From assembly GCF_022458985.1 (NCBI RefSeq), contig NC_061791.1, positions 1,183,501 to 1,247,500 of the forward strand: a stretch of DNA of 64,000 nucleotides, written 5' to 3'. Source of the DNA: Mugil cephalus. Lineage: Eukaryota; Chordata; Actinopteri; Mugiliformes; Mugilidae. The notes beneath the pieces are model-generated. The model made no database searches and was not told where the DNA came from. It worked only from the letters and a program-made list of their open reading frames with translations. The translations under genes and the position numbers were made by a program. Shown one piece after another: positions 1 to 10,600 of the stretch (the first letter of the stretch is position 1; each line of letters begins with the position of its first letter).

Positions 1-790
1 AGACCGTGACAGCTCCACCTCTCCGCTGAATGAGCTGAACAACTTCCTTGCTCGTTTTGAGGCAGACAACAACACCCCTGCACACAAGACTCCACCCCCT
101 CCAGGCGACCAGGTGCTGGCGCTGAGCCTGGACAGTGTGAGGAGATCCCTCAGCAGGATCAACGCACACAAAGCTCCAGGCCCAGACAACATACCTGGTC
201 GTGTACTGAGAGACTGTGCAGCTGAACATCTCACTGAGTCGGGCCGTTGTCTCCACCTGCTTCAAAGCCACCACCACCATCATCCCGGTCCCAAAGAAGT
301 CGTCTCCCTCCTGCTTCAACGACTACCGTCCGGTAGCACCCACTCTCATCCTGATGAAGTGCTTCATCCGCTAGTCATGCATCAAATCAAGTCTTCCCTA
401 CCCCCCTCCCTGGACCCCCTCCAGTTTGCACATCGGTCCAACCGATCAACCGATGACGCCATCTCCACTGCCCTCCACTCAGCCCTCACACACCTGGACA
501 CTAAAAATGCTGTTCATAGAACTTAGCTCAGCATTCAACACAATCATCACTCAACAGCTGATCTACAAACTGGACCTGCTGGGGCTCAACACATTTACAA
601 CACCTGGCTCACGCACAAAGCCCTCTGCATTGCGGCTGATGCCACCCACCTGTTACACAGCTTCCTGAGTCTGCTGCCATCAGGAAGGAGACTGTGGAGT
701 CTGAGGACCAGGACCAGCAGACTGAGGGACAGTTTCATCCACCAGGCTGTCAGGAAACTGAACTCTCTCGCTCTCTCACCCACCCCCACT
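1..790 (+). repeat. Rex1/CR1-like LINE reverse-transcriptase fragment (L block 1)
   Basis: This is a decayed non-LTR retrotransposon in + orientation. Translated pieces in shifting frames show reverse-transcriptase signatures: [20 protein letters not shown] near 165-225, a DYRPV-like box near 322, SLPPSLDPLQFAHRSNRSTD near 394-450 and LSSAFNTII near 521-550. A C-terminal LPSGRRLWSLRTRTSRLRDS-like block lies at 675-735. Several frameshifts and internal deletions rule out a working protein. The same fragment recurs at 19175 and 60845, where the middle is deleted instead. The LINE assignment is firm; the clade is from recall. Confidence 0.8.
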
Positions 791-1480
791 AAAGTCTAAA
801 TAAGTTGCACCAGTTATTTGCAAAGTAGTTGCACCAGCTTGTGGTTCTTACAGAAACAGGTCAGGGAACTTTCTCACGTGGTTTTTACCCACAGAGTTTC
901 TTATTTAAACCTTAAAATTTCTTCCCGTTGGTCAGAACTGAAGAAGCTGCTCAGATGAAACGTCTTGACTTTTTTTAAACCACTCTGTCCTGTAACAGAC
1001 TGTTTAATACAAATAAACTAAAGGCTGCATGTGTCCTAGTTTCAGATTTACAAATCTGGTCCAGTCTGAATCCCTGACGGTGGCATATGAACTCAAATAC
1101 TCAAAACTAGATTGCGCCCTCTGCTCTTTAAAAAGGGCATCATGACTCATTTTTCATCTGGGCTGATTTGAACAGTCACATGTTTAATTTTTATCTTTTT
1201 ATCTTGCTCAGCTGCTTCGTTACATCCTTACACATCCTTTCAACTTAAGCATCAACTCACATTTTCCATAATTTTCGGCCCAAAGTTGACCTCTAACTTA
1301 TTGTGTGTAAAAGTCGTCTGTGTCTCATTGTTGTCTTGGTCCTTTCTTTTTTTTGGAGGACTGTCACACTGAGGAAGTAAAACTGGTCATGTTTGGAGCT
1401 GAACTCTGACTAGGACAGTCTTGTTTTAGCTTATTTTATGTGTTTTGTGTTCTTCTAGAAGGGTTTTAATACCCTGGAGC
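791..1480. repeat. Block 1 flank shared with 62650-63370
   Basis: Non-coding sequence, close to that at 62650-63370. At 885-1010 it holds a common fish dispersed repeat with the core CCCACAGAGTTTC followed by GAACTGAAGAAG and GATGAAACGTCTT. The same core recurs near 13650-13810, 27300-27490, 47515-47720, 62750-62880 and 56720-56820, and in inverted orientation at 5180-5350 and 40500-40660. No exon was recognised. Confidence 0.6.
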
Positions 1481-1484
1481 ACTT

Positions 1485-1995
1485 CACAATGCTGATCTCC
1501 TCACGGCTTCAGACGATGGACTTGTCTCTATACTTGTCCTGCTAGATCTCAGTGCTGCATTTGACATTATTGATCACAGTATTCTACTGCAGAAACTTGA
1601 AAGTGTGATCAAGATTACAGGAACTGCCCTAGACTGGTTTGAATCATATCTGTCAAACAGATTCCAGTTTGTCGAAGTAAACAACAATTCTTCTATATAT
1701 ACCAAAGTAAGCTATGGAGTTCCTCAGGGTTCTGTTCTAGGACCGTATCATTCACATTATACATGCTTCCCTTAGGCAATATTATAGGAAAGCAGATGAA
1801 ACCAGATGAAAGTAATCAGCTGATTAAACTCGCTCTCAGGCCGCTCTGGAGGTTTCAGGTGGGTTTTTGTAAATCATCTTGAGAGAATTTGTATTGTAAT
1901 TGGTATTTGAACTGTTTTATGCATTTTTTTTATGGCTTTGCTGTGAAGCCCTTTCGGTTATTGTGAAGGACAACGAATAAAACTGGATTGATTGA
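1485..1995 (+). repeat. L2/Maui-like LINE fragment with 3' end
   Basis: The translation holds the reverse-transcriptase block DLSAAFDIIDHSILLQKL (about 1547-1600), then WFESYLSNRFQF and SYGVPQGSVLGP (ending near 1745), typical of fish L2/Maui elements. The fragment then jumps to a 3' end with AATAAAACTGGATTGATTGA at 1976-1995, the usual short-repeat tail. The region between is deleted, so it is a dead copy. Confidence 0.75.
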
Positions 1996-3040
1996 TGTTT
2001 TTTCTTCTGTTGTTTCTTCATTTATTTTCTTGTCCGTTTCTTTCTGTGAGTTGACTCGTTCTTCCTGTTTGTTCTGATTGTTTCCACCTGGGCCTAGTTT
2101 CACCTGTGGTCACCTTCATCTCCTGCTCTTCCTGGTTGCAGTGAAGCTCCACCTCCATCTGTGATTGCAGACAGGCTACAACTGTGGAGGAGTCTATAAA
2201 AGCCAGACTTCTACAGTTTCTTCACTCTCTCCTGCCTGGATCATGTCTGTTTCTGTTAGTCGTCTTGCGCTTAGTCCGTCCTGTCATATCCAGTGGGACC
2301 GGCCTCGTCCTGAACCAGGTCAGTTTCTATAAGCTTTAGTCCTTTCCCTTGTTTATTTAATACTTGTAATTTTACCTTTGCTGACATTTGTTTACTTAGA
2401 GTGATTTTGTGTTACCTGTGTAATTTATTTTCTTCTGCCTCTTGAGGAGAGAATTTGAACGTAGCCTTTCCTGCATCGCCTTTTGTTCCTTAGGTTTTAT
2501 TTCCAGCTCCCCTTTGACTCCTACTTCACCAGAAACCTGAGATCAGTTCAGTAGACGCCCCCTTTTATCCAATCAGTGTCGTCAAACCTAAAACATGTCA
2601 GGCCCAGGAACCAGTCAGAAGTAAACCTGGTCTACTGGGGTGATGTGGTTCTATGAGGTTTTGGATGATTCCTTCTGCAGAACTGGAGACTTTTTGTAAA
2701 AACTCTTCATCTTTAAATGATGAGTTGCAGTGATCCAGTCTGGAGGAAACAAACAATCGAATTAGTTTTTCAGCGTCTCTTAGAGACAGGAAGAAATGCA
2801 GTTCAGTGGTTTAATGTGAGATGACGCATCAGCTGTGATTAATGCGTTCTCATGTGAAACAGGATGTGGTTTGGTTTCCTGTCTTTTACTTGTCTCTGGT
2901 GATGTATAGAAATATTTTTTTGTTGCTTCACATCCATCTTCTTGGCGTCTGTTTTTATGGACACTCGTCACTGAAACAAACCAAAAACCAACGGCTAGAA
3001 CCAGGTGCAGATCTTCTTCTTCTTGTAGCAGCTGACTGAT
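1996..3040. repeat. LTR-like remnant and block shared with 21190-21640 and 63520-63700
   Basis: Positions 2020-2500 look like an LTR promoter region: C/T-rich sequence with CACCTGGG and CACCTGTGG stretches, then TATAAAAG at 2195-2202. No paired LTR or internal gene was found, so this is tentative. Positions 2480-2900 are a non-coding block found again near 21190-21640 and 63520-63700. The short overlapping reading frames here show no protein family signature. Confidence 0.4.
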
Positions 3041-4131
3041 CAATAATCTGGTAAAAGAGAAGCAGAGATGACACCAGAGCCTAAAACCTCTTTAATAATA
3101 TATGATCAAATAAAGCCCCGCCCCATTGATCTGATTGGCTCAGTAGATCTTTGCTGGAGCATAATCAGTTTCCCATCAAAGAGGTTTTAGGTCTCAAATG
3201 TTTGTGGTGTAGAAAGTTTGACCTAGCTTCCATGCTAACCTTTTGGCTTCACATTTTCACCCAGTCACCTTCAAGCTGCATGTACGTCCATGTTGCATTT
3301 ATCTACACATCAAGCCCCGCCTCTACAGTCTGATTGGCTTGGCAGATCTTTGCTGGAGCATAATGAGTTCCCAACACTCTCGAACCACTTTTGTCCAGAA
3401 AAAGACTGAGGGTAAACATGCTCTTAAGGAATGGATTTAAACCATCAGATCAAGTGTTTACATGTTAAATAGTTTAAATTGAAATGAAACATGATCACAA
3501 GCGTTCAGAAACATTTTCTGAAGTCTTTCAAAAGACGTTTGTTCACTGTTACACTCCTTCAGGGAAACAAGCCCGTTAATGAATAAGTGAAGTGAAATAA
3601 ACCCCAGTGCTCATGTGATCATAGCCATCTTCAGGTCAGAGATGATACAACTCAGTCCTCCAACTTCTCTTCGTGCTGTTAAACAAACCTTAAACTCTCA
3701 GAGCTGCCGGCGTAAACACAGGATAATTAATGGAAGCCAGATTCACGTATGACTGGAAGAAGAGATTTATTTAGCATTTGAGAGAGATCATTTAAATCTG
3801 GAGTTGAATGACTTTTTTTTTTTCTGTCTTGTCAGCTTAATGTTCCCTGATTCACAATCATCAGGTTAAATGTCTAAACTTCAAATTAAACTGCGTCATA
3901 TGTCAAGTTTCTTGTTTCCATTGCTGCTGTAGAAGGTTTATTTATACCTGCAATGAGCTAAGATGCTCTCAGTCATTATGGCAGAATGAAGGTTAACCAC
4001 TGAACCCAGAATCAGAAGTCAACAAGATAATTTTGGTGATACTGATCATTTCTTTGGCTTCAGTCCAATAACTTAGCTGCATCAGTGGTTGTGTTGTGTT
4101 GCAGTGAATGTTTGTCTCTCAGTCTCATCCT
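3041..4131. other. Single-copy intergenic sequence with a local duplication
   Basis: No gene was recognised. About 65 bp with the core GCCCCGCC, TGATTGGCT and AGATCTTTGCTGGAGCATAAT occurs at 3113-3177 and again at 3313-3372, a local direct repeat. The rest is AT-rich with no splice-bounded conserved block elsewhere in the window. Confidence 0.5.
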
Positions 4132-5067
4132 GAGGTCTGTATCGTGAAGCAGGATCACAGACTTATGGAGGAAACTTCAGGGTTAACTCTGGGTTTCTGG
4201 TTTCATGAAGCTGGATTCATTCTTATGGAGCTACGTTACCATGGTAACGCTGAACAGCTGACCTGCTTCAGGTCAGGATAACTTTCAGGATTTATCTGAA
4301 TCTAATAAAAGGCTCCGCCCACCGGCCAGTCAGCTGTTCAGGAAAGAATCACGTGTCCTTTCATTGAAGACCTGATTGAGATTGGAGCCCAAACCGCTAG
4401 AAGAGCGTCACGGCGTGAACGCATCTTCCAGGAGATAATCACACAAAGAAGAGGATGTTTTAGCCATTTGTCCCCGCTAAGCTCAAACACAGCTCAGAAT
4501 CAGGATCATTTCATTCAGGACAACAACTTGATGTATTGATATGATGTAACAGCTTTATTGTCGCCCAGGTAACATGATAGAATTAAGATGAAATGATGTT
4601 TTTATCTTTTTACTCCAGAGGGGTTACATCCGGGGGAATGACACTGATTCATCTCTGCAGCTCAGTGGTTGGGTTTCACGGCTTCGTTAAATCTAAACTA
4701 ATTGAGCCACTGATGTGTATATGCGCATTTATTTAATTTGCAGTCCTCTACCATGGTTTATGGCGTCTCTTCAATGCAGCCATGGTGTTTGACTTTTAGA
4801 GCTTTCGAGTGAGATTAACTTTTTCTTCTTCATATTTGAGGAGAATCAGTCTTTGCTCCTTCGTGCTGGTGGATCAGCCTCATGGTTGTGATTGGTCTGC
4901 TGCCTTGGAACCCGCCCTTATACGTGTGCATTCACCAATTCACAACAAGCCAAGCCCGGGTTGAGTTAGTGAGTTGATCAGCGGCATGATACCGCTTGAC
5001 GAGATCATCACTGTTCTGGACAAGTTCAGCTTGGATAAGTTGGAGCTCGCTTCATGATACAGGCCTC
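4132..5067 (+). mobile_element. PIF/Harbinger-like DNA transposon remnant with imperfect TIRs
   Basis: The left end GAGGTCTGTATCGTGAAGC (4132-4150) matches the reverse complement of the right end, ending AGGCCTC at 5067, with a few mismatches over about 30 bp. Inside, about 4363-4445 translates to a short piece beginning EDLIEIGAQTARRASRRERI, which resembles the N-terminal exon of fish Harbinger (HARBI1-type) transposases. The catalytic part is missing, so it is a deleted, non-autonomous copy. No clear 3-bp target duplication was seen. Confidence 0.55.
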
Positions 5068-5159
5068 TGATTTACAAATCTTTCACAGTGTGAAGTTTAT
5101 CTGGAGTCTCTCTGTTGGGACGTTTAACACCAGGACATCCAGCAGGACATCCCTGCACC

Positions 5160-5365
5160 CCTAGTGGCCATCGTTGGTATTGTCTGTGAAGGTTCTCAGT
5201 CATCCAGGTCATGTTAATCTAAAAGGCATTAAAACAAAAAGGCAACTAGACTTGAAGAGTTTTGACATTTCGTCTGAGTAGGTTCAGTTCTAAGAGACTG
5301 GAGGGAAGTTGAGGTTTAACTATGAAACTCTGTGGGTAAAACCATCAGGAACTTGCTGGACTTAT
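5160..5365 (-). repeat. Dispersed fish repeat (GAACTGAAGAAG family), inverted
   Basis: Read on the minus strand, this carries the core seen at 885-1010: CCCACAGAGTTTC, TCTTAGAACTGAA and CAGACGAAATGT. On the + strand the left part has GGTTCTCAGTCATCCAGGTCAT, which recurs near 40490. Non-coding. Confidence 0.55.
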
Positions 5366-5989
5366 TTTTATTGCACAACAACAACTAACAGTAGTTACAC
5401 AGTAGAGCAGACATATCTATTGTGTACACCGAACACTGTTCCTACAATAAATGCCAACATTTAAATGCCAACAACAATGTTATTTTATCCAATGACATTC
5501 AGTCAGCATCCACCCACACACACTATGATCTCTACCCAGGAGAGATTAGCATTCACACTGCTAATGTTAGCATCTGGGAGCTCACAGCTCACACTTCCAG
5601 TTTCTGACCAATCACAGACTAGTAGCCTGACCTCAACCTAACCACTAGTAACCAGACACCAAATGAGAAGGTTCTGAACCGTTGGTATGTCAAATTTCTC
5701 GTTTCTCACGGACCATGTAATCAGCCCTAAGTCCCAAGAAATGTACAGTTACAAGAAAAGTTTGGTTTAAAAAAAGACACATCTCGTGTCTCTGAAGACA
5801 CAGTGAGTCCCAGTGAATGGACAAGTTAGGGTTTGTAGGTAAAGTTGAACTAGTTTTGACTAATGGGAGCGATTGATCCTGAAGATGATTATTTTTAAAG
5901 GTTAACACCTGATTGAGACGTAAAAGTCTCAAGGTAAAACCTTGTGAAATAAATGACATGACACACTGTGGTCATCTCAAAGACGTTTA
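5366..5989. other. Intergenic, nothing recognised
   Basis: Unique AT-rich sequence. The reading frames here (for example minus strand 5690-5959) have no family signature and no homologous block elsewhere in the window. Confidence 0.5.
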
Positions 5990-6350
5990 ATTATATGGTC
6001 TATACAAACCTGCAAATACAGTGGTGTGAACAAGTGTCGCCCCTGCCTGATTTATTTTTTGCACGTTTGTCACATTTAAATGTTTCAGCTCATTAAACTA
6101 ATTTAAATATCAGTCAAAGATGACACAAGTGAAGGTTTTTTCTTATTGAGGGGAAACTAAATCCAGACCTCCATGGTCCTGTGGTAAAGTGATTGACTCC
6201 TAAACCAAAGAACTGGTTGTTCCACCCTCAGCTGTGTTGGTGAGAACTTCAGTGAGTCTTTTCCAGCTGTGGAGGAATTTTGTTCCACTCATCTTTTCAG
6301 AATTGTTGCGATTCAGCCTCGTTGGAGGTTTTTCCGGTATACAAGTACCC
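5990..6350. repeat. Teleost DNA-transposon-type dispersed repeat
   Basis: Sequence of the widespread fish repeat type with CAGTGGTGTGAA near 6019, TTTGTCACATTTAAATGTTTC near 6066 and GGAGGAATTTTGTTCCACTC near 6271. I recognise the pattern from other fish genomes but cannot name the family securely. No open frame; both ends appear truncated. Confidence 0.5.
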
Positions 6351-6359
6351 AAGTCCCAC

Positions 6360-6815
6360 TGGGCCGTACCATAGGAAGGCAGTGGGGAACAACACGGCCA
6401 AGGTTCTGTGGGACTTCAGCTTCCAGAATGACAGGTCCTGGCTAACCAGCTAGACATAGTGGTGGTGGACAAAGAGCCAAAAAAAATATAGTGGTGATAG
6501 ATGTGGAGATACCAGCCAACACCAGAAAGAAGGAACATGAAACAGTTGAGAAGCACCCAGGGTTGAAGGAGCAGCTGGATGTGGAAGGTTAAGGTGAGCA
6601 TGGTCCCCGTAGTGGTAGGAGCACTTGGGGCAGTGACCCCCAAACTGGTAGACTGACTCCAACAGATTCCATTAACACCTGAAGCCTCAGTCCAGAAGAG
6701 CCATGGCAGCCCTAAGAACAGCTGAGATGCTGAACCAGCAGATCCCTCAAACTCCCAGGCCTCTGGTAGAGGACCCCAGCTTGAGGATGACACAGATACC
6801 ACCCTGTGTATGGGG
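6360..6815 (+). repeat. LINE 3' coding fragment, Rex6/R4-like endonuclease end
   Basis: In shifting + frames the sequence reads KVLWDFSFQNDRSWL, LDIVVVDKEPKK, then VIDVEIPANTRKKEHETVEK. This resembles the C-terminal restriction-like endonuclease region of site-specific fish LINEs (Rex6/R4/Dong group), whose PD..(V)DK core is visible as LDIVVVDK. Stops and frameshifts make it non-functional. The clade is from memory. Antisense reading frames over this stretch are shadows. Confidence 0.6.
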
Positions 6816-7330
6816 CATTGTTTGTAAAGTTAAAATGAACACACAAGTTTGCCTACATTTAGCTCCAAAAAACAAAAAATAAATAAATAAATAAGGTGTG
6901 AATTTTTCAAAGTCGCTTTTACTAAATGTTAAATCTAAATGCTCAATGTTAAATCTAAATGTAAAGGTTAAATACAAACGTTAAATGTAATGCTGGGCAA
7001 AATATTTAGCCAGTATGTTAATTGACGTTGCTGATGGGACTCAGACGGTTCTTTTCGTGCTGCCTTTCACCAACTGACTGACTTCATGTCCCTGATTCAT
7101 TGGAAAAACATTGGAAGAGAGATTTTAGACTCAAATTCAGTCATTTATATTTAACAATTAAATGTAATATTTCAATTTAGATTGAACATTTAAGATTTAG
7201 ATTTAACTTAACATTTAGATTTAACATCTAGTAAATGTGATTAAAAAAAAAAGTGACTTTGACGTTCATATTAACATGTGCAACTTTACAAATGGAACCA
7301 CATACCCAATGAGGGTGAGAGGATTTTTTT
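6801..7330. mobile_element. Long-TIR palindromic MITE
   Basis: The left half (6801-6970) and right half (7150-7325) are imperfect inverted repeats. TTTGTAAAGTT at 6818-6828 pairs with AACTTTACAAA near 7282-7292. AAAGTCGCTTTTA near 6908 pairs with AAAGTGACTTTG inverted near 7250. Both arms carry iterations of AAATGTTAAATCTAAATG. Such a non-coding foldback is typical of MITEs. The superfamily and target duplication could not be set. Confidence 0.55.
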
Positions 7331-7450
7331 ACAACCTCCTTTTCGTACCTTGTGGTCTGCAAGAGGGCCTGTGCCCCAACACACACAAATGTACACACAC
7401 ACACCTTACACCTACAGTAACACTTCCTTCACTGCACCAATTGCACCTGT

Positions 7451-7618
7451 TTTTGCTGAGACAACTGAACCACCAAACTAGATGACCCTCCCTCCTGTAG
7501 ATCACTTCTGCATCTACGTCACATACGTCCACGTTTCACTGCAGCACATCACCACATTCCCACTGAGCTACATTCACACCACTTCACCTCCTCACAGCAG
7601 CTCTGAGAACAACTCAAA
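7451..7618 (+). promoter_or_regulatory. Conserved upstream/5' UTR block of tetraspanin A
   Basis: Almost identical to 21833-22003 ahead of copy B. The last ~95 bp (CACATCACCACATTCCCACT onward) also precede exon 1 of copies C, D, E and F. A TACGTCA CRE-like motif lies at 7515-7521. In C and D the equivalent region holds a TTTAT/TTTATAAT element about 90 bp before the ATG. Conservation ending at the ATG suggests a 5' UTR and core promoter; the start site is not mapped. Confidence 0.45.
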
Positions 7619-10600
7619 ATGGGAAAAGTTAACGGATGCCTCAAGTGTGTCTTCATTATCTTCAATTCGCTGTTTGTAGTAAGTGGAAACACTTTTTACT
7701 TCTCTTTTACAGAAAAGCGGAAAAGAAGAATTTAACATGTTGAGGTTATAGTTTGAGAAGATGTAGCTTTAAAGGTTGAAAGTTATTATTGTTGAAGAGA
7801 CATGGTAAAAATCTGTAAAGCTAAAAAAAAAAAAATCACATTTGATAAAAGTCCAAACTGAACAATTGGAAAAGATTCTTTAAAAACTTTCACAGGCAAA
7901 AATGTAATTATGTTTAATAAAACACTTCAATAATAAAAGACTTAAAATATAGGTGAGGAGATGAAACTATTTTTGCTGTTCAGACCAGTGATCAAAGTTT
8001 AATCAGAGTTTATGGTTCATGTTGAGTAACTTCCAGTAAATCAGAGTCTGAAAAAGAGAAAGTAAAATAGTCCATTGTCTCTGAGGCTCTAGTGTTTTCT
8101 ACCACACCAAAGGAAAAATAATAATTAAAAAAAAAGAGGTCAGAGTTTATGGAGGACATGTATAATAATTTTCATGCTTTTGTCTCAACTGGTGCACACT
8201 GGCTTCAGTTTCTGACTTATTTTAGTCAGAAATTAATGATTTTAATATGGTGATGAAGGTATTTATAATACATTAGATTAGAGTTCATAACTTATTATTT
8301 AGATTTGACACAAAGACATTTGTGTCTCCAAAGACTAAAATATGAGGAGTCTGTGTTTACTCGTTGTTCTTTGTCTCCCCCGTGTGTCTCAGAGGAGGAA
8401 CAGCAGAAGCTCTGCAAGGCTTCAAAACATTAGCAGGAAGTGGTGTGTGTATAGATAACACACTTGAGCTAAACCACATTTTTTTTCCAGTCTCTTTATT
8501 TTAGGCCAGAAACACCTTTCACCTCTTGGTGTTCTCTAATGAGTGTTTCATTGGTATAAAGTCTTTTATTAACAGTATATTAATATAATATTTGTCCTAA
8601 TACATTTTCCTTGGAACAATGAATTCTCCATATGCTGAACTTTAATCCTGAAACTGTGTCCACAGATCATCGGAGGTGTGCTGTTCTATGGTATGGTGGA
8701 GTTTAGCGGCAGTGACGAGGTAAATAACAATGACAACTGCAACAACACTTAGTGCATTCAGTCTCAGTATTCATTTATTTACACATTTAAGAACAAGAAA
8801 CCTGGAGAAAAAAACAAGAGTTAGAATGTTTACACTGGGGCTGGACGATCATAGAAAAAGTAATCATCACGATCATTTTGATTTATATTGAAATCACGAT
8901 TAATAACACGATTACACATTGATTTAAAAAAAATAAAAAGTATTTACTGAACTACCAAAACTCAACTTTAAATATAACTTTTTTAAAAACAACCAAAAAT
9001 AAATTAGTAACAAGGAAAAAAGTAAAATAATAATAGCAATAAAAAAAACAAATAAAAATAAATAACCACAATCTACATGCACTCCTGCAAACCTTGCAAC
9101 ATACACTAATAACACAGCCAAAAAGAAAACCCAAAATACTTTCTAAAGTGTTTTCCGAAACCTTTTTTAAAAACAAAAAAGGATTGGCCCCATAGTTCTA
9201 AACTCCCTGCAGTTTACTTCCTATAGCCTCAGGTTTTTGGGCCAGGAACACCGCTCTGTTCACTTGGTCTGGCTTGAGTGGTGAACGAAGGCAGGTGACA
9301 ACATTTCCACTTGTGCTAAAAACCCGCTCTGATGCAGCACTTGTGGCGGGGATGCACAGATATTTCCTAGCCAGTTTGGTAAAGTGGTGGGTAGAGTGTC
9401 AGTGAAGCTTTCCACCACTCAAGTGGGTCAGCCTCAGCGTCAAGTGAGCTTGCCTGGAGGTGGGCTTGAAGTTTAAAACCTATGGCCTGGTCTGGTTGAG
9501 GGGGAGATGGTTCTGGAGCTGTGTCTTTGATTAACATGACATTAATCAACAAATCATGTTATGAAAAGGAGTGTTTGAGTGAGATGATAGTATGTCTCAT
9601 GAAAAACGTCATCCATTAATAAAATCAATGAATGGCATGGAAAATGACCACACATTGTTTTCAGTTATGTAATTAGTATATTTTCCAATGTATGTACTGT
9701 ACTTCAGTAAAACTTTTAGGTCCTTGTACTTTAGTGTTTCCATTTTCTGCTACTTTACTTCCACAACATTTAAGTAAAATATTTAGGTGACTTTTACGAT
9801 AGTAATGTTTGAACATAAAGGCCTACCCTTACTTTTGCTAGAGTAGTGCTGTTGGATACATTCTAATGTATTATTTAATAAATGACATCATCGCACATGT
9901 CACACAGTCAGGAGGAAAGAAAATTTCTCACCTATGGCCAAGTGGATTCTGTGCCCAAAGCACTGCAGCCTTATCCAGCCACTGAGTTCTGCTGCTCGCT
10001 TGATGTTTGAGGCATTGATAGTTGTTATACACACAAGGTTCTCCTCCTCCAAACCCATGCAGCCAAAGCATGCCTCAAACCATCAGCGATATTTATCGCT
10101 GTGTGGTCATCAGGGGAAAATGCTGTCTGGAGACATTTTGTCTTCATGGTGAAATCTGCATCAATGTAATGCATGGTTTCATTCAAATCTCGTTTTATTT
10201 ACTCCTGCGCAGGTGGAGCTAGCGACTAGCTATCGTAGTTTAGGATTAAATCTGAAAGTGCAGAGAAAGTGCTGGCCTTCTTCTGACCGTTAATGGTGGT
10301 TCTACAGTTGGTTCTTTATATAAGACATCGTTTAACCCTTTGACGGGCATTGTAACCGCAGTACAAGTAGCAGTTTTAGGCAAAAAAAAAAAAAAAAAAC
10401 AATTCTCATTTTGTACCTGTTTTCTAACCATTGCTAAACATTTAGTTTGTAAGATACACAAATTTACCCATATATGAACACACATACTTTTTGAGATATA
10501 CTCTTTTGAACAGATGACCATAGCTTGAAACTATACATCATACAGCTTCAATATTTATATTGTATAAATCTGTATAAATATGTCAAAATACTATACTAGC

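Noticed and set aside
6170-6240. Possible tRNA/SINE head (GTGGTAAAGTGATTG ... GGTTGTTCCACC)
   Set aside because: The sequence belongs to a known type of fish DNA-transposon repeat; the similarity to pol III boxes is weak.
6416-6802. 128-codon minus-strand frame
   Set aside because: It is antisense to a recognisable LINE C-terminal fragment on the + strand.
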